A DNA stretch of 64,000 bases, taken from assembly GCA_900660155.1 (NCBI GenBank), contig CABFPE010000200.1, positions 256,588 to 320,587 on the forward strand, read 5' to 3'. Below the pieces are notes generated by a model. That model was not told the DNA's origin and searched no databases. It saw only the letters and a program-made list of their open reading frames with translations. The DNA is from Hofstenia miamia (taxonomy: Eukaryota > Xenacoelomorpha > Acoela > Hofsteniidae). Both the position numbers and the translations under genes were made by a program. Of this stretch, positions 1-11,135 are shown in pieces. Every line of letters begins with the position of its first letter. Position 1 is the stretch's first letter.

Positions 1-2
<2 letters not shown>

Positions 3-33
<31 letters not shown>
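3..33. repeat. (TA)n microsatellite
   Basis: Uninterrupted AT dinucleotide array at the window edge; probably continues outside it. Confidence 0.9.
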
Positions 34-35
<2 letters not shown>

Positions 36-183
36 GTTTGAGGATTTGTGTTGTATGGAACCATACCATTCAATATGGTACATTTGCAAATTCAACTCCT
101 GCCAAGTCCATCATTTTAACAATATGAAATAAATAACCTAAAGTTCATATTTAATTGAAAGATGTGTTATAAAACTAAATAAT

Positions 184-266
184 TGAGCCAACTGGATTCA
201 AACCAATATTTCTTAGTCAACTGAGTTCTCAGCAAACTAAGTGTGATACCATTTCACTATGGCTCA
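184..266 (-). tRNA. tRNA-like sequence (possible intron-containing tRNA, pseudogene or SINE head)
   Basis: On the minus strand, 83 nt fold as a tRNA. There is a perfect 7-bp acceptor stem (TGAGCCA with TGGCTCA), a 3-bp D stem GTG/CAC around a loop containing GG, a 5-bp anticodon stem CTTAG/CTAAG, and a T stem ATTGG/CCAGT closing TTTGAAT. The A box is TAGTGAAATGG and the B box GGTTTGAATCC. A T-run (TTTT, at 171-174 on +) lies about 10 nt after the 3' end, as for a pol III terminator. The anticodon loop is 20 nt rather than 7 and contains its own CTGAG-AA-CTCAG hairpin. If that is an intron of about 13 nt the mature RNA is normal length, but nt 37 would be T and T-loop C56 is T, so a pseudogene or SINE is equally possible. 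Confidence 0.45.
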
Positions 267-472
267 TTAACAAATAATTATAAGATACTTAATGGTATTT
301 CTATTTTTATATGATGACCACGTTAAGCATTGTGCAGTGAGGTCAGAAGGATTCTGTATAGGGATTTCAAAACAGGCAATGATAGAATTGACTTCTGAAA
401 AATTGCATTGGAAATTTGAAGGGATATGGAATTGAACAATCTCATGACTTGGCATGGTAAACTTCAAATCAT

Positions 473-1255
473 TTGTCCTTTAATTCTGGGAAGTGCTCAG
501 TAATCAACTTTCCCACCAATAACTCCTGTAACTACTTTCTCAGCAACTTCCATATTCCCACAATTACACACATCAAAGATCTAGGAGTTGTTCTAACCTC
601 TGATTTAAAATGGCACAAACATATTGACTTGCATTTGAGCTCTGCTAATAAAGCATTTTTCTTCCTTAAAAGAAATGTACCTATTAATGTATACTCCAAT
701 GTAAAAAGACATTATTATGTAACACGTGTCTTACAGATTTTGATATGTGCTTCTCAGGCATGGTATCCTTTGTCCTTGCATCATGGCAAACTTGAGTGTT
801 TTCAGCAGAGGTGCTTGCTTGTTGGGTCACTGGTGCTCAGGACTACACACCTCAACTCAAATTGTCATCACTTTGGCTGATATCCTACTTACTTCAATAT
901 CATGATCTCATTTTTTTACATAAATGTCTTTTGGGCAAGTTGGACTTTCCCATCTTTGATTTTATAAATATTAAGATACCCAGACACTATCTCAGAATGG
1001 ACAACATCATGCAACTCAAGACCAAATGGAAGTCCAAGAAACCTGCATGTGATAAAGATTTCTTTCAAAGAACTGTGAAGCTGGCAAATTCTTTGGCTGT
1101 CAGGAGAATAGCTTTCATTGATAAGCACAATTTTCCATCAGACATTAAAACGCACATAGACTCAAATGTCCATGTATTCTCTATGAAAGGCCCCTCCATA
1201 TAAGTACTTTTGTTATACTTTCTCAAAAGTAAATAAATTCTTTCAGTAGTAGCAG
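473..1255 (+). mobile_element. LINE fragment: end of reverse transcriptase ORF (CR1/jockey-like)
   Basis: Two overlapping open frames (473-880 and 796-1203) together cover the C-terminal part of a non-LTR retrotransposon polymerase. The first has the typical segment DLGVVLTSDLKW, then a KAFFFLKRN-type helix and LECFQQRCL; the second has the late region with LLQYHDLIFLHKCL. A frameshift near 800-880 breaks the ORF. After the stop at 1201 a short AATAAA-containing 3' UTR follows. It is a 5'-truncated, dead copy. Confidence 0.75.
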
Positions 1256-2044
1256 TATACTAATCTATAAATCAAAAATGAATCAGTCTTCAGCCTGAAA
1301 TGAATTCAGCCTGAATGAAATCGCAGAAAATAAAAATAAATCAATAAAATGCAAACTTGCAATATTTGTAAAAAAAAATCCATTATATTAAACAAGTTTC
1401 TATATTAAAAAATATTACAAATATAAAAACTTGGAATTATTTAAATCTGAAGAAACTCTATTGAACTTGAAATTTTCTTAAAAAAAATTCGTAAATCCTG
1501 AATGATATAAACAATAAAGTACATAACACAACACTATTATAGTTTTTGGTATTTGTAAGAGGTCAGAAATGACGTAATTGTAATGGGAATTAAATAAAAT
1601 CTGTAATATTGTAAAATCTAGTAAATTTTAAAAACTGGAAACCATTTTTTTGCTAATTTCGCTACCGATTATATAGTAATTATATAGTTTAAAACATTTC
1701 AAAATTTCATGAGTATCCCCCATTATATTTCCATAACGTTACATATCTAAAGTGCCTCTTTAAAATTTTAAATAAATTTCTTATTTGCTGCGTTGTTCCG
1801 AAATGTAATAAAATTTATCATATAAGGTCGTTTGAGGATTTGCAAATAGTTTGCAGAGGCATGTAATGTAATTTATGAGAATTAATTATTTTCGGGTTTT
1901 AGTAATGTTAGATTCCTAATTTTAGGTGCATAAATTTAACTTTTTATTTTTCTATGTGATTAATTCTTAAAATATTGATTAGCTATAATTACATACTAAT
2001 TCAGAGCATTTTGTTGATATACTGCTTTTAGCTTGTAGCTAATT
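1256..2044. other. Unassigned upstream region of the ERK gene
   Basis: AT-rich intergenic sequence that should include the ERK promoter and 5' UTR. I see no TATA box, CpG-rich patch or repeat that I can support. Confidence 0.4.
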
Positions 2045-2173
2045 ATGGCGGATGTTGAAGTAGTCAAAGGTCAAACATTTAATGTAGGGCCGCGTTATCA
2101 TTCGCTTGTTTTTATTGGTGAGGGTGCATATGGTATGGTAGCGTCAGCAACAGATTCTCAAAATGGAAAAAAG
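2045..2173 (+). CDS. ERK1/2-type MAP kinase, exon 1 (residues 1-43)
   Basis: First coding exon of an extracellular-signal-regulated kinase (ERK/MAPK1/rolled class), a cytoplasmic and nuclear Ser/Thr kinase activated by MEK. It encodes 43 residues in phase 0: a short N-terminus, the conserved VGPRY segment and the glycine-rich ATP loop IGEGAYGMV at residues 24-32. The exon ends at AAG followed by a GTATTT donor at 2174, and reading past the donor soon meets stops. The chosen ATG at 2045 gives a 357-aa product, close to the 358-360 aa of vertebrate ERK2, with an N-terminus lacking the alanine-rich extension of mammalian ERK2. The exon joins in frame to 8899. What I see is the sequence and splice sites; the function is inferred from very strong family similarity. 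Confidence 0.93.
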
Positions 2174-2609
2174 GTATTTGCGAGTTTTCTTAGAATATAT
2201 TATACATTTAAAGAATTCCAAATTAACATGTATTAATAAACTTTTGATTGCGTGCTTGGAATATTAAGTTACTGCGATGCAATCTTTAAGCTGCACTTGA
2301 ATGTAAAATTGTGTCGTTCTATTTTTATCGCCTCCAATTCATTGTTGACTATATTTATAAATATATATTCTTAGTAATACTTAAGTATAGGTCTGTACGG
2401 TTACTAGGAGCTTATAAATGTATTAAGCTCAGCGTGTTTTCAGTTGGCAATTTGTTATTGTACATATAAATTTTATATAGAAGATATGCTTCGACCAAGT
2501 AAATTGTGTTTTAAAGCGTAATTTAACGAAAATTGTCTGTTAACAGAATTTATTTTTTGTGTTGATCAGTTCTTTAAGTTCACGCAGAGATTATTTCATT
2601 TCTCACTAT

Positions 2610-2770
2610 AAAATCTTATTCGATTTAATCACGCCACCAATTTACAAGGCGTTCCAATCCAATGATTTAGTCCATCATTGCGAATTGATGATATTGGACG
2701 AATCTCTTTGGTTTCCTGTTTTAGCAATTGCTCAATTGTTTTTAAAATATTTTCTTTTCACTTTTTCTCA
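2610..2770 (-). mobile_element. Possible piggyBac transposase C-terminal scrap
   Basis: The minus strand reads SSIRNDGLNHW followed by a broken cysteine-containing segment, reminiscent of the R-x-DG-x-x-HW entry to the cysteine-rich C-terminal domain of piggyBac transposases. It is short and interrupted by stops. This is a resemblance only. Confidence 0.25.
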
Positions 2771-3589
2771 AAGAAAAGACCATGCAATATGTGCTCGAAA
2801 ACTAGCATGACCAATATCTCGAAATATACCCAGCCAGCATTGAAAAAAATCACTTTTAATCATTTTCGACTAGGATTAAATTTTTAAATATTTGATTATC
2901 CAAGCAACTACGTAAGATTGAATAATGCAAATGAAAATTCATTAAAATGCATGCAGATGATCTACATTAAACCAATCTTACTACCTTGATGTCCCACAGT
3001 GAACAATGATTTTGAGCCCTTTTAAGTAGTTTATTTCGAACATTTTTTTACTAGCGCACGTCATGGTAATGATTAATGATGACATTTGTTCGTCCATGTC
3101 AATGAACTCTTCTAGTGCAAGGTCCAATAGCGCTGAGTATATTTGTACCCTCCGCCATACCGTGAAGAGGTCATCAGTAAAATACTAAGTTCAGGAAAAT
3201 TTTTGGGGAATGGTGCAAATACAAGGCCTTTGTTATCACTGGTGTTTTGACCATTTAGATATTGCAACGTCAATTTGGAATAAAATATTTACTTATCAAT
3301 AGCGAAATAATTTTTTTATCATCGGAAGGATGAAGATATTGATGCATTTAGTTAGGGTGTGTGTAAATTGACCAAATATTTAAACAAATTTTTTGCTTGC
3401 AAATTTATGATTAAAGATGAATGAGTCTTGGTGTATCGATTAACCATTTCCAGTGCAGATGTTACTAATTTAATTGCTCACAGAATTTGTGACTTGGGTA
3501 TAAGGGAAAATTTAGTTTTATAACTTCAGCCGTGCAAAATTCATTGTTGTTGCTGTATCTTTTAAGTAAAGTTGGTTCAGTATATAACC

Positions 3590-3988
3590 CTCATTCTTCT
3601 TAACTCTCTTCTCTCACAAAAGACGTCATCAACTTCATGTAATTCGACAAAATCTCTCTGCTGTCCAGCTTCTTATCTGAATCATCTCTTCTAAATTCTT
3701 ATTCTTTCTTGCGTTCCCTTCATTTAGAACTTTACCTCCCAAGCTTGAAATGGAAACTTCTTTCTGCTCACTCGGATATAGAGAAAGCTGACCTCTTCAA
3801 TGCCTATTTTGCCTAGGATTTCTCAGATCTTATCTCTCTCTGCCCTGGTCCACCTCCTCGCTGATTCGCCTATGTGACATCGTTTTCATCGCCCATGGCA
3901 TTTCCCTCATCCTGTAAGTTGTTTGGTCCTTGCTATCACGACGGCATCCCATCCTTTGTAATTCATGAAATCTCAACTCTTTCCATCC

Positions 3989-3990
<2 letters not shown>
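3590..3990 (+). mobile_element. LINE fragment: linker between endonuclease and reverse transcriptase
   Basis: The plus strand reads ...HSDIEKADLFNAYFA, matching the 'kA..FN.yF' segment found just before the RT core of CR1/jockey-type LINEs. The copy is interrupted by stops and is cut off by the oppositely oriented LINE beginning at 3991. Confidence 0.4.
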
Positions 3991-4028
<38 letters not shown>

Positions 4029-4432
4029 ATGACTTTATTTAGCCGCTGAAGGCATACACTACAAAAAATAACAACAAGTCAGGTTTTACGGCAGCGAGGA
4101 CAGTCACCGGAGATGAAATAAGAGCAGATGGAAGAGTAGGCGAAGTTGGAAAAGAGCTCAACAAAGGAAAGACATCAACGATTTCTTGAAGCTCGGTGGC
4201 GGGGAAAATATATCAATCGCTGTTGGAGGGTTGAGAGTCAAGATGTCATTAGCAGCAGTACAAGCACAATTGAAAAACGAGTGAAGAGTCCATGTTTCTT
4301 GGGGCGACGAATGGAGAAGTTGACAACATCATCAGAGTGAGTGGAACAAGAATTAGAGAACTTAATGAAATCAAATGGATCAAGATCCAATTTGCGAGTG
4401 AGCAGTCGATTAAACAGGAGGAGATCACAGCC

Positions 4433-4433
<1 letters not shown>
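3991..4433 (-). mobile_element. LINE family A, 3' end with (ATT)n tail
   Basis: Minus-strand, 5'-truncated LINE. Its 3' end reads AATAAAGTCATTC followed by an (ATT)n tail, seen on + as (AAT)n at 3991-4025. The coding remnant (4238-4433) matches the RT C-terminal region FDFIKFSNS...RRPKKH. A closely similar copy lies at 11136-11617. Confidence 0.7.
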
Positions 4434-4472
<39 letters not shown>

Positions 4473-5375
4473 AAGACTTTATTAAGCCGGTTAGGGCGGA
4501 ACAAAACAAAAATTAAAAAGTCAAATCAATCGACACCGGGAGACAAAGGAATATCGACGAGGAAGGTCGTGGGCGAGGAAAAAAATCAATGGCAGTTGGG
4601 GGATTTAGGGTAAGTAAGAAATTAGCAGAAGCACAAACACGATTGAAAAACGAGTTAGGGTTGCGGTGTTTTTTGAGACGACGTGCAGAGAACGTGACAG
4701 CACCATCAGCACGAATAGAGTGGGGGTTATAGAACGAGATAAAATCAAATGGATCAAGGTCTAACTTCTGAGTCAGTAAACGATTGAGCAGGAGGGGATC
4801 ACATGCATTAAAGTGGAGTGACAGTGGGAGAGTCGAGAATTTCAGCAGAGTGTCTTTATAGGCCAAAGGGGAAATCCATTTGAAAGCGCGTTTCTGGAAA
4901 CGTTCCATGGGGTGGAACAAATCACGAGAATGACACCAACAGGGAGAAGCATAGAGAAGAATGGCGCGACTTGAACAAAGAGAGTTTCACAGCAGCTGTG
5001 AAATTAAAGGGAACATTACGGAAGAGGGCAAAGGGTGAGGAATTAGATTTTCGGAACGTAAGGACACATGATCAGACCAATTTAAGTTATCAGCAATTTG
5101 AACTGCAAGGTGAGTATGATGAGGGGAAAAGTTCACAGGAAGAGGAAGATCAGAAGGGGGGTATAGAAAATGAAATTTCGTATGTCTTGGTTGAGCTAAA
5201 ATCAAGATGGTTAACCGAAGACCAAGTAGCCAACAGCTCAAGATCCGAGATAATATTAGTGGCAACAGAACAACCAAAGTTGAAATTCGTAGTGTCATCT
5301 AGGTTTAATGGACAGGATGAGTTGAGGAAATATTTAGGGAGGTCGTTGATAGCAACGAGGAAGAAGAGAACCGAA
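4434..5375 (-). mobile_element. LINE family B, 3' end with (ATT)n tail
   Basis: Second minus-strand LINE abutting family A. It starts on + with an (AAT)n array (4434-4470) and GAAAGACTTTATTAAGCC. Coding remnants run from 4513 to about 5298: MERFQKRAFKWISPLAYKD and LLLNRLLTQKLDLDPFDF are diagnostic of the post-RT region, and HLAVQIADNLNWSDHV is the preceding 'LGV..d.LnWs.Hi' segment. A frame change separates the two ORFs, so it is inactive. Confidence 0.75.
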
Positions 5376-5480
5376 ACAGATAAATGTTCACCATTAAATA
5401 ACTAATAATTTATCTGAATAGCGGCAATTAATCAAATAAATACAAAAACTAATCTTACAGACTACGGATAAATTACTATA
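5376..5480 (-). mobile_element. LINE family C 3' UTR fragment
   Basis: Closely matches the 3' UTR of the better preserved LINE at 16735-17825: both have CAGATAAATGTT, then TAATTTATCTGAATAGCG, then CTTACAG followed by a GGAT.AATTACT segment. Here it directly abuts LINE family B. Confidence 0.6.
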
Positions 5481-6186
5481 GTACTATACAGAAATATAGA
5501 AGTAGAAAATCACACTAAATGCCAAATTGCCTAACACTCATTGTATAGTCCTTTGTCAAGCAGAATTTTTTTGTTTCCGTTTTTTGTTATCCAAATTGTG
5601 TCCTGCACACCACCTCCTAACTTCTTAGAAATTTATTTCACTTGTCTCCGGAGGATTTGTCTTGGGAAAACCAATCCAGTTTCTCATGATGGATGAAATA
5701 CTGTACGGATTACAGTAATACTCACAGAAGAATAACAATTATATATAGCAGATAAATAATTGATATATGATTGAAATTTGTGATCAACTATTTATGTTAG
5801 GATATCGGGAACATGTTATTTATCACATTGTTGTTTTAATGAATTGGCCGATAGTTTCATAACTTCATATTTTGATATCGGATGAGGTTGTGGTCGTCAA
5901 TTGACCACCACTTCTGTTTTATTCAATATTTCATTGACTGTCTAGTGATTACATTTCCGGATATTTGCATTCAGCATTGAAAATTTGTATTGACATGCAT
6001 AAACAATGGATCGATGTAATTTAAAGGGTGGTCCAATCAAAAAATTTACATATTGTATTTTTTAGTGCTAGATATATTTCAAATGTATTTCCTTCTTGAA
6101 AATTTTTGAGTAAAATTCTACTGGTAGATACTAAGTGAGAAGTTATTGAATGTAGTCAACTGACTACCGTCGGCTGTATTGAAGTA

Positions 6187-6294
6187 ACTAAACGATTTAA
6201 TCGTCCCGATTAAATTGTGTAGTTAAGACAAAACAAGTTTGCAGACTATATTATTATAATTCCTGACAAAGTCGGACCGATTAAATCGTTTAGT
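6187..6294. mobile_element. Small inverted-repeat element (MITE candidate)
   Basis: 108 bp flanked by inverted ACTAAACGATTTAATCG at 6187 and its complement ending at 6294. No coding potential. The superfamily cannot be decided; the immediate flanks do not give a clear target duplication. Confidence 0.45.
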
Positions 6295-6815
6295 AGAAAA
6301 GCAATTCCATTTGGTAATTAATTGTGATCAAATTTTCTTAATATTGCATCATAGTCTGGGCTTTATTGTTGAAACTGTGCTGGAGAAACAAAACTATTGA
6401 ATTAAAGAAAGAGGTCAAGGCGCCTGTTCTTTCTTTTATTAAAATACTTAGAAAATAAGCTGAAATCGATACCACACAATACTTTTGAAACAAAAGCCAT
6501 GCTAGGAATTAGCTAGCAGCGGTGTCTGGACACATTCTGTCTGAAAGGGTATTAATTCTTGATTAGGTGTAAATGGTTAGTGGCCGTAAACTGGTTATTG
6601 CATAAGTTGCACAAGTCTGTAAATTTGTGAAGATAATTTGTTCAAATTTCACGACCTTATCTAGACTAGTTCAGTGAAATTTGGTCCCAGTCATTATTAT
6701 TATGTGCACCATTCTTCTATATACATGCATATCAGCATTTAATTAAATCAATTCACTCAGCAAGGAAAATCCATAGTAATAAACAAAGCCACTGACTTTT
6801 CTAATGATTTAATGA

Positions 6816-7025
6816 TTAACAGTTATGTAGATTGTGGATTGAATTACAGCATAGTTGTTTGAACAGTAACGCAGGTGTAGTTTCCAAGAAAATGTTTATA
6901 ATTATTGTACACGTTGGCCATTTATTTTTGTATTTAACTAATTCAACTGACACATTACGGAATCCTGTTACTTTGCAAGTACTGGACCCCTTGGAGCTTT
7001 GACTAGCTTTATCCTTTTGAGTCAT
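6816..7025 (-). mobile_element. Possible piggyBac transposase internal fragment
   Basis: The minus strand encodes KGSSTCKVTGFRNVSVELVK then NKWPTCTIIINI. This resembles the 'kG......v.lvkw.DnK.V.llS' segment of piggyBac transposases between the second and third catalytic regions. Support is modest. The nearby termini with TGTCCACATATGTGGACA palindromes (see 7138-7984) may belong to the same element. Confidence 0.3.
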
Positions 7026-7137
7026 GGCAGAAAGTCAATTGAATTATTAAAAAACAACATTTGCAATTGAATTAATCAGATGATTATACATTTAATTACA
7101 AAATAATTCAAAAGAATGCAGTTTCACTTGTAGGCAA

Positions 7138-7984
7138 TGTCCACATATGTGGACAAATTGACTGAATGCAAGTTTTTGTATTGAAAACAAACACATTTGA
7201 TTATATTTTGTAATGAAAAACACTTTGCTAGCTTCTCAAAATTTCTTGATGTACTAAGTAAAAGCAGTTTCTGTTTGCAGTTGACCAATAATATACATTG
7301 TATGTATATCACTTGTGTTTCCCTGATTTATAACCCTTTCTGCGACATTTTAATGCATTAGCATCATCCATCATTAATGGCAAATGATCAGCATTCCATC
7401 TTTTTTGGTGAGGAAGTTAGGTAAGCACTGCCCCTTTAATTTATAGCAATATCTTCTGTCTATTTATGGCCCTTATTTATTGAATTAGTGCAATCAAGAT
7501 AATCTGCTACTTTGATTCTAAAATTTAGAACAACACCTGCCAGCTCATATTAGTTTAGTTTCAAACAATTAATTGCATAGATAAAATCCAAGAACTGATG
7601 AACCTTGCTTACAGGCTGTTTTTGTCCACGAATGTGGACATTACAATTTTCTTCAATGGTGTAATCAAGTTGCAATGTAAAGAAAATCATGTCTATACAA
7701 AAACAATATTAAGTGAACATTTTCAGAATTATTTTCTGTAAGAATATGTTTGATGTAATTTGTGGAAATTTTCTATGCAATTGATTGATCTAAAACTACT
7801 ATATATTAAGAGACATTTAAAACTATAATATTGTTTCAATAATGACCACTTCATACTATTATACATAAATATTATCTTTTAATATATATGAATACAAAAA
7901 CTGTGATCTAGTGCATCTACAATGATATATTTCAGAATATCTGACACTTCAATGTCCACATATGTGGATAAAATGCTCAGGGGT
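7138..7984. repeat. Repeated palindrome, possible piggyBac-like terminus
   Basis: The palindrome TGTCCACATATGTGGACA occurs at 7138-7155 (perfect), 7623-7640 (one changed centre) and 7953-7970 (last C changed). The third copy is followed by AAATGCTCAGGGGTTATA, which reversed reads TATAACCCCTGAGC and resembles piggyBac-type ends. A possible opposite end TATAACCCTTTC lies at 7330. The stretch otherwise lacks a recognisable gene. Confidence 0.35.
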
Positions 7985-8898
7985 TATATAAGCTTCAAGA
8001 GTTCTACATTGCACTATTTTCTAGGCTTCAAAAACTAATAGAATTTCACTTGTTGGAACGTAAGTTAAGTGAAGTTAGGCTTCTAAACTACTCGTGCTTT
8101 AAAAGTCAATAATATCCATAAATCACTACCGTTGGTGCTTCTAGGCTATCTTGTTCATTTTCTGTTAGTAACATCGGTGTTATGATAGCTTTAATTTTTT
8201 GTGAAACTCATCATTAAAATATACTTCTAAAATCCGAAAAATCACATTTATACTAAAAACCAAAATACATTTTTGCTAATATTTAGTATAATCAAATAAT
8301 GAACCTAATGCTGAAAAATGTCGCGCATAAACCTGTTGCATTTGTTCAAGAAAAAATAAAAGTTACCTACAATTTGATTGAATGGGGCGAAATGTTTTCT
8401 CATTTGATGTAACACATTGGCCATTATTTTGTGAAAATATATATGCAAATGTATTTAACACAATTAACTGAAATCACTGCAGTAAAACTTAAGCATCTTT
8501 CATACAAATATTGACTGTTTTGGCCGCTTGCAATCGGTTTGGCAAGTCACAGTATTAATTCATCATTTTATTGATTTTCTGGATGCAATTGTTAATGAAA
8601 TAAAAGTATTCATTTGCAACATTCACCAATTTTAATTTATGTTTTGCACAGATTTATCATTTGAAATCTTAACGTTAGCTTCTATTTTTTTAATGCTATT
8701 TATCGAATTTATCTTAAGATTGTCATATATAGAATTTAATGTAGCCATATATATTCTATTTCTTAGAATTTTGTTTAGCTTTAAATGATGAAACGGGTAT
8801 GTATATACATTTATCTGAAAATCCAGTCAAGTTTTTATTTGTTTGATAATGTTCTTTTTTAATGACGTCTTTATCTTAATATAGCCTTTCCTTTTTAG

Positions 8899-9843
8899 GT
8901 TGCAATCAAGAAGATCAGTCCATTCGAGCATCAAACATACTGTCAGCGCACATTACGAGAGATTCGCATACTAACTCGATTCAATCACGAAAATATCATT
9001 GATATCGCCAACCTTTTCATGTATCCTAGTGACATTGAAACAATGCACGACATATACATTGTACAATCACTCATGGAGACAGATTTGTATAAGCTCTTGA
9101 GAACTCAAGCTCTTAGCGATGAGCATATTTGTTACTTTGTTTATCAAATTTTAAGGGGATTGAAGTATATCCACTCCGCTAATGTCATTCATAGAGATTT
9201 AAAGCCGAGCAATCTGCTTCTCAACACTACTTGTGATTTGAAAATATGTGATTTTGGTTTAGCGAGAATTGCTGATCCTACGCATGATCATACTGGATTT
9301 CTAACTGAGTATGTGGCCACTAGGTGGTACCGTGCACCTGAAATTATGCTCAACAGTAGAGGTTACACAAAATCTATTGATATATGGTCTGTAGGGTGTA
9401 TTTTCGCTGAAATGCTGAATAATAAGCCACTTTTTCCAGGCAAACATTATCTCGATCAACTTAACCACATTCTTAACGTTCTAGGCTCGCCAACTGATGA
9501 GGATTTGGCTTGTATTCTAAATGAAAAAGCAAGGAATTATTTGAGAACATTGCCAATGAAGACTAAAACCCCTTGGACTCGCCTTTTTCCAAAAGCCAAT
9601 GAAAGGGGATTGGATTTGCTGGAACGTATGCTGACCTTCAATCCCAATCATCGCATCACTGTAGATGAAGCGTTAGCACATCCTTACATGGATCAATATT
9701 ATGATCCAGCTGATGAACCCATTTCAAAGAATCCGTTTACTTTGGAAACAGAGCTAGACGATCTTCCCAAAAATAAATTGAAAGAAATGATCTGGGATGA
9801 AGTGAGCAATTTCCGCCCACATCTCGAATTCATGGATACCTAG
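8899..9843 (+). CDS. ERK1/2-type MAP kinase, exon 2 (residues 44-357)
   Basis: Carries the rest of the kinase in one uninterrupted exon after a polypyrimidine tract and AG at 8897-8898. Visible residues: catalytic Lys47 in VAIKK, alpha-C Glu64 in TLREI, Gln99 at the gatekeeper position, HRDLKPSN with Asp143, DFG Asp161, the dual phosphorylation motif T-E-Y at 179-181, [10 protein letters not shown], the MAPK insert, and the acidic common-docking patch in YYDPADEP (about residues 312 and 315). It should phosphorylate Ser/Thr-Pro substrates once doubly phosphorylated by a MEK. The hinge reads VQSLMETD, with Ser where vertebrate ERK2 has Asp; nematode ERK also has Ser there. Stop TAG at 9841. 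No frameshift or missing key residue, so it looks functional. Assignment to ERK1/2 rather than p38 or JNK rests on TEY, the insert and overall identity. Confidence 0.95.
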   Translation, partial: VAIKKISPFEHQTYCQRTLREIRILTRFNHENIIDIANLFMYPSDIETMHDIYIVQSLMETDLYKLLRTQALSDEHICYFVYQILRGLKYIHSANVIHRDLKPSNLLLNTTCDLKICDFGLARIADPTHDHTGFLTEYVATRWYRAPEIMLNSRGYTKSIDIWSVGCIFAEMLNNKPLFPGKHYLDQLNHILNVLGSPTDEDLACILNEKARNYLRTLPMKTKTPWTRLFPKANERGLDLLERMLTFNPNHRITVDEALAHPYMDQYYDPADEPISKNPFTLETELDDLPKNKLKEMIWDEVSNFRPHLEFMDT

Positions 9844-10088
9844 AGGAAACATAAATTAGAGGGCGCATCTCGTGTAATTGTGGTAATTGTAGATTTTACG
9901 CTTCTCTTTTCATCATGCGTGCTGCTGCAGTATTTTACATTTGTCTTTTTATTAATTTGGCTTTCAATTGTTGGAATGTTTGAATTTCATTGATGGATGA
10001 TGATGCGCGCATTTAATTGGTGATCGATTTATCTTTAATTTTAGTGCTTTTTCAGACTTTACATTTGTCTGATTTTAAATGTTTAATT

Positions 10089-10094
10089 AATAAA
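10089..10094 (+). promoter_or_regulatory. Polyadenylation signal of the ERK gene
   Basis: A canonical AATAAA lies 246 bp after the ERK stop codon in AT-rich sequence, giving a 3' UTR of roughly 270 nt. No stronger upstream signal is visible between the stop and here. Confidence 0.6.
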
Positions 10095-10318
10095 TTTTAT
10101 ATTTTACCTGATTCAACTATTGTCATAACATAGATCTAGAATATATTAGATTTTTCAATTTCTCGTTCCCTATATTGCTACGTAAACAGCTATTACGTTC
10201 ATTATAATTGTATATAGAAATTTCTCTTATTTTTTTCATCATTTTCAATGCTAAGTAAGATAATGAAATTGTCTTCAAGATTTACATTTCACAATTGCAA
10301 TATTTAATATACTTAGTG

Positions 10319-10560
10319 CGTTCAGAAAATAATGGGAAAAAATAGAAATCAAAACTCATTTTTGTAGATCTATTTACAAGTGGTTACCATTGATTTACAA
10401 AAAAAGTTCTGGAATGGATCTCATTGCATCTTGCAGATATTCTGAGATGTTGTTCCGTAGATAAATCAATTCTTAGTCATTGCCGCTTTAGAAAGGCGAG
10501 CATCTAATGATCAAGTAAGGCGAAATCGGGGAGGGGGATCTCTAGTGTGTTTTCGACATT
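10319..10560 (-). mobile_element. Tc1/mariner-like transposase C-terminal fragment
   Basis: The minus strand can be read as PDFALLDH.MLAFLKRQ, then DLSTEQHLRISA and VNQW, matching the mariner C-terminal block 'PDlaPsD.hlF..Lk..L' plus the following helix. Several stops interrupt it, so it is an old relic. The region immediately follows the ERK 3' UTR. Confidence 0.4.
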
Positions 10561-11135
10561 AACTAAAATGTGCTACACAAATCGATGTCTGAAATAATGT
10601 ACACGTTATTTTAATTCTTTTTGCCTGGCTTTTTTGACTTATGAAGCGAAGAGGCGCTCCTACTATCATAAAATCAATTTTTTTCATTACTAAGCTGAAC
10701 AACTTGGCTAATCTATAGCGTCCATGTAACTAACAACTAAGAATCAAAAATCGATATCTACTGGTCTGACATCATATGGGTGCCGACTTCAGCAAATTGA
10801 CTGCAATACCAAAACATTTGAAAAAGATTTTCGAAGCCCACAACTAGGCTAATTATTGGTAGGGTGGTGGCCAATGATAAATTGAACACATTAAGAAAAT
10901 AATAAGTGAACTTATTGATCAAAATAGCAATAAAAATGCTAACATTTTTTATAATATGTGTTGTAACTAGAAAAATAATAGCAGTTGAATTTTACTCTTA
11001 TGAAAATTAGAAAAATATGGGTCAAATATTTCAAATTAGATGTAGCATTATTTCAAAGGGGAAACTCCCCGCCTGAGATACTTATTTGATGCATAATCAA
11101 TTGTGTATTAGCCCTGTAAGATAAGCGATTCTTTA
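10561..11135. other. Unassigned AT-rich stretch
   Basis: No ORF, repeat or structural signal that I can support. Confidence 0.4.

Larger units (their letters stand above)
2174..8898 (+). other. Intron 1 of the ERK gene
   Basis: A 6,725-bp intron bounded by GTATTT and a pyrimidine-rich CTTTTTAG. It is the only intron within the coding sequence. It holds at least four LINE fragments, two possible piggyBac-like coding remnants, a small MITE and repeated palindromes, listed separately. The stretches 2830-3590, 5481-6186 and 7990-8898 are AT-rich and show nothing I recognise. Confidence 0.9.

Noticed and set aside
4434-4516. Peptides with poly-Ile or poly-Tyr runs
   Set aside because: Translations of the (AAT)n LINE tail, not protein repeats.
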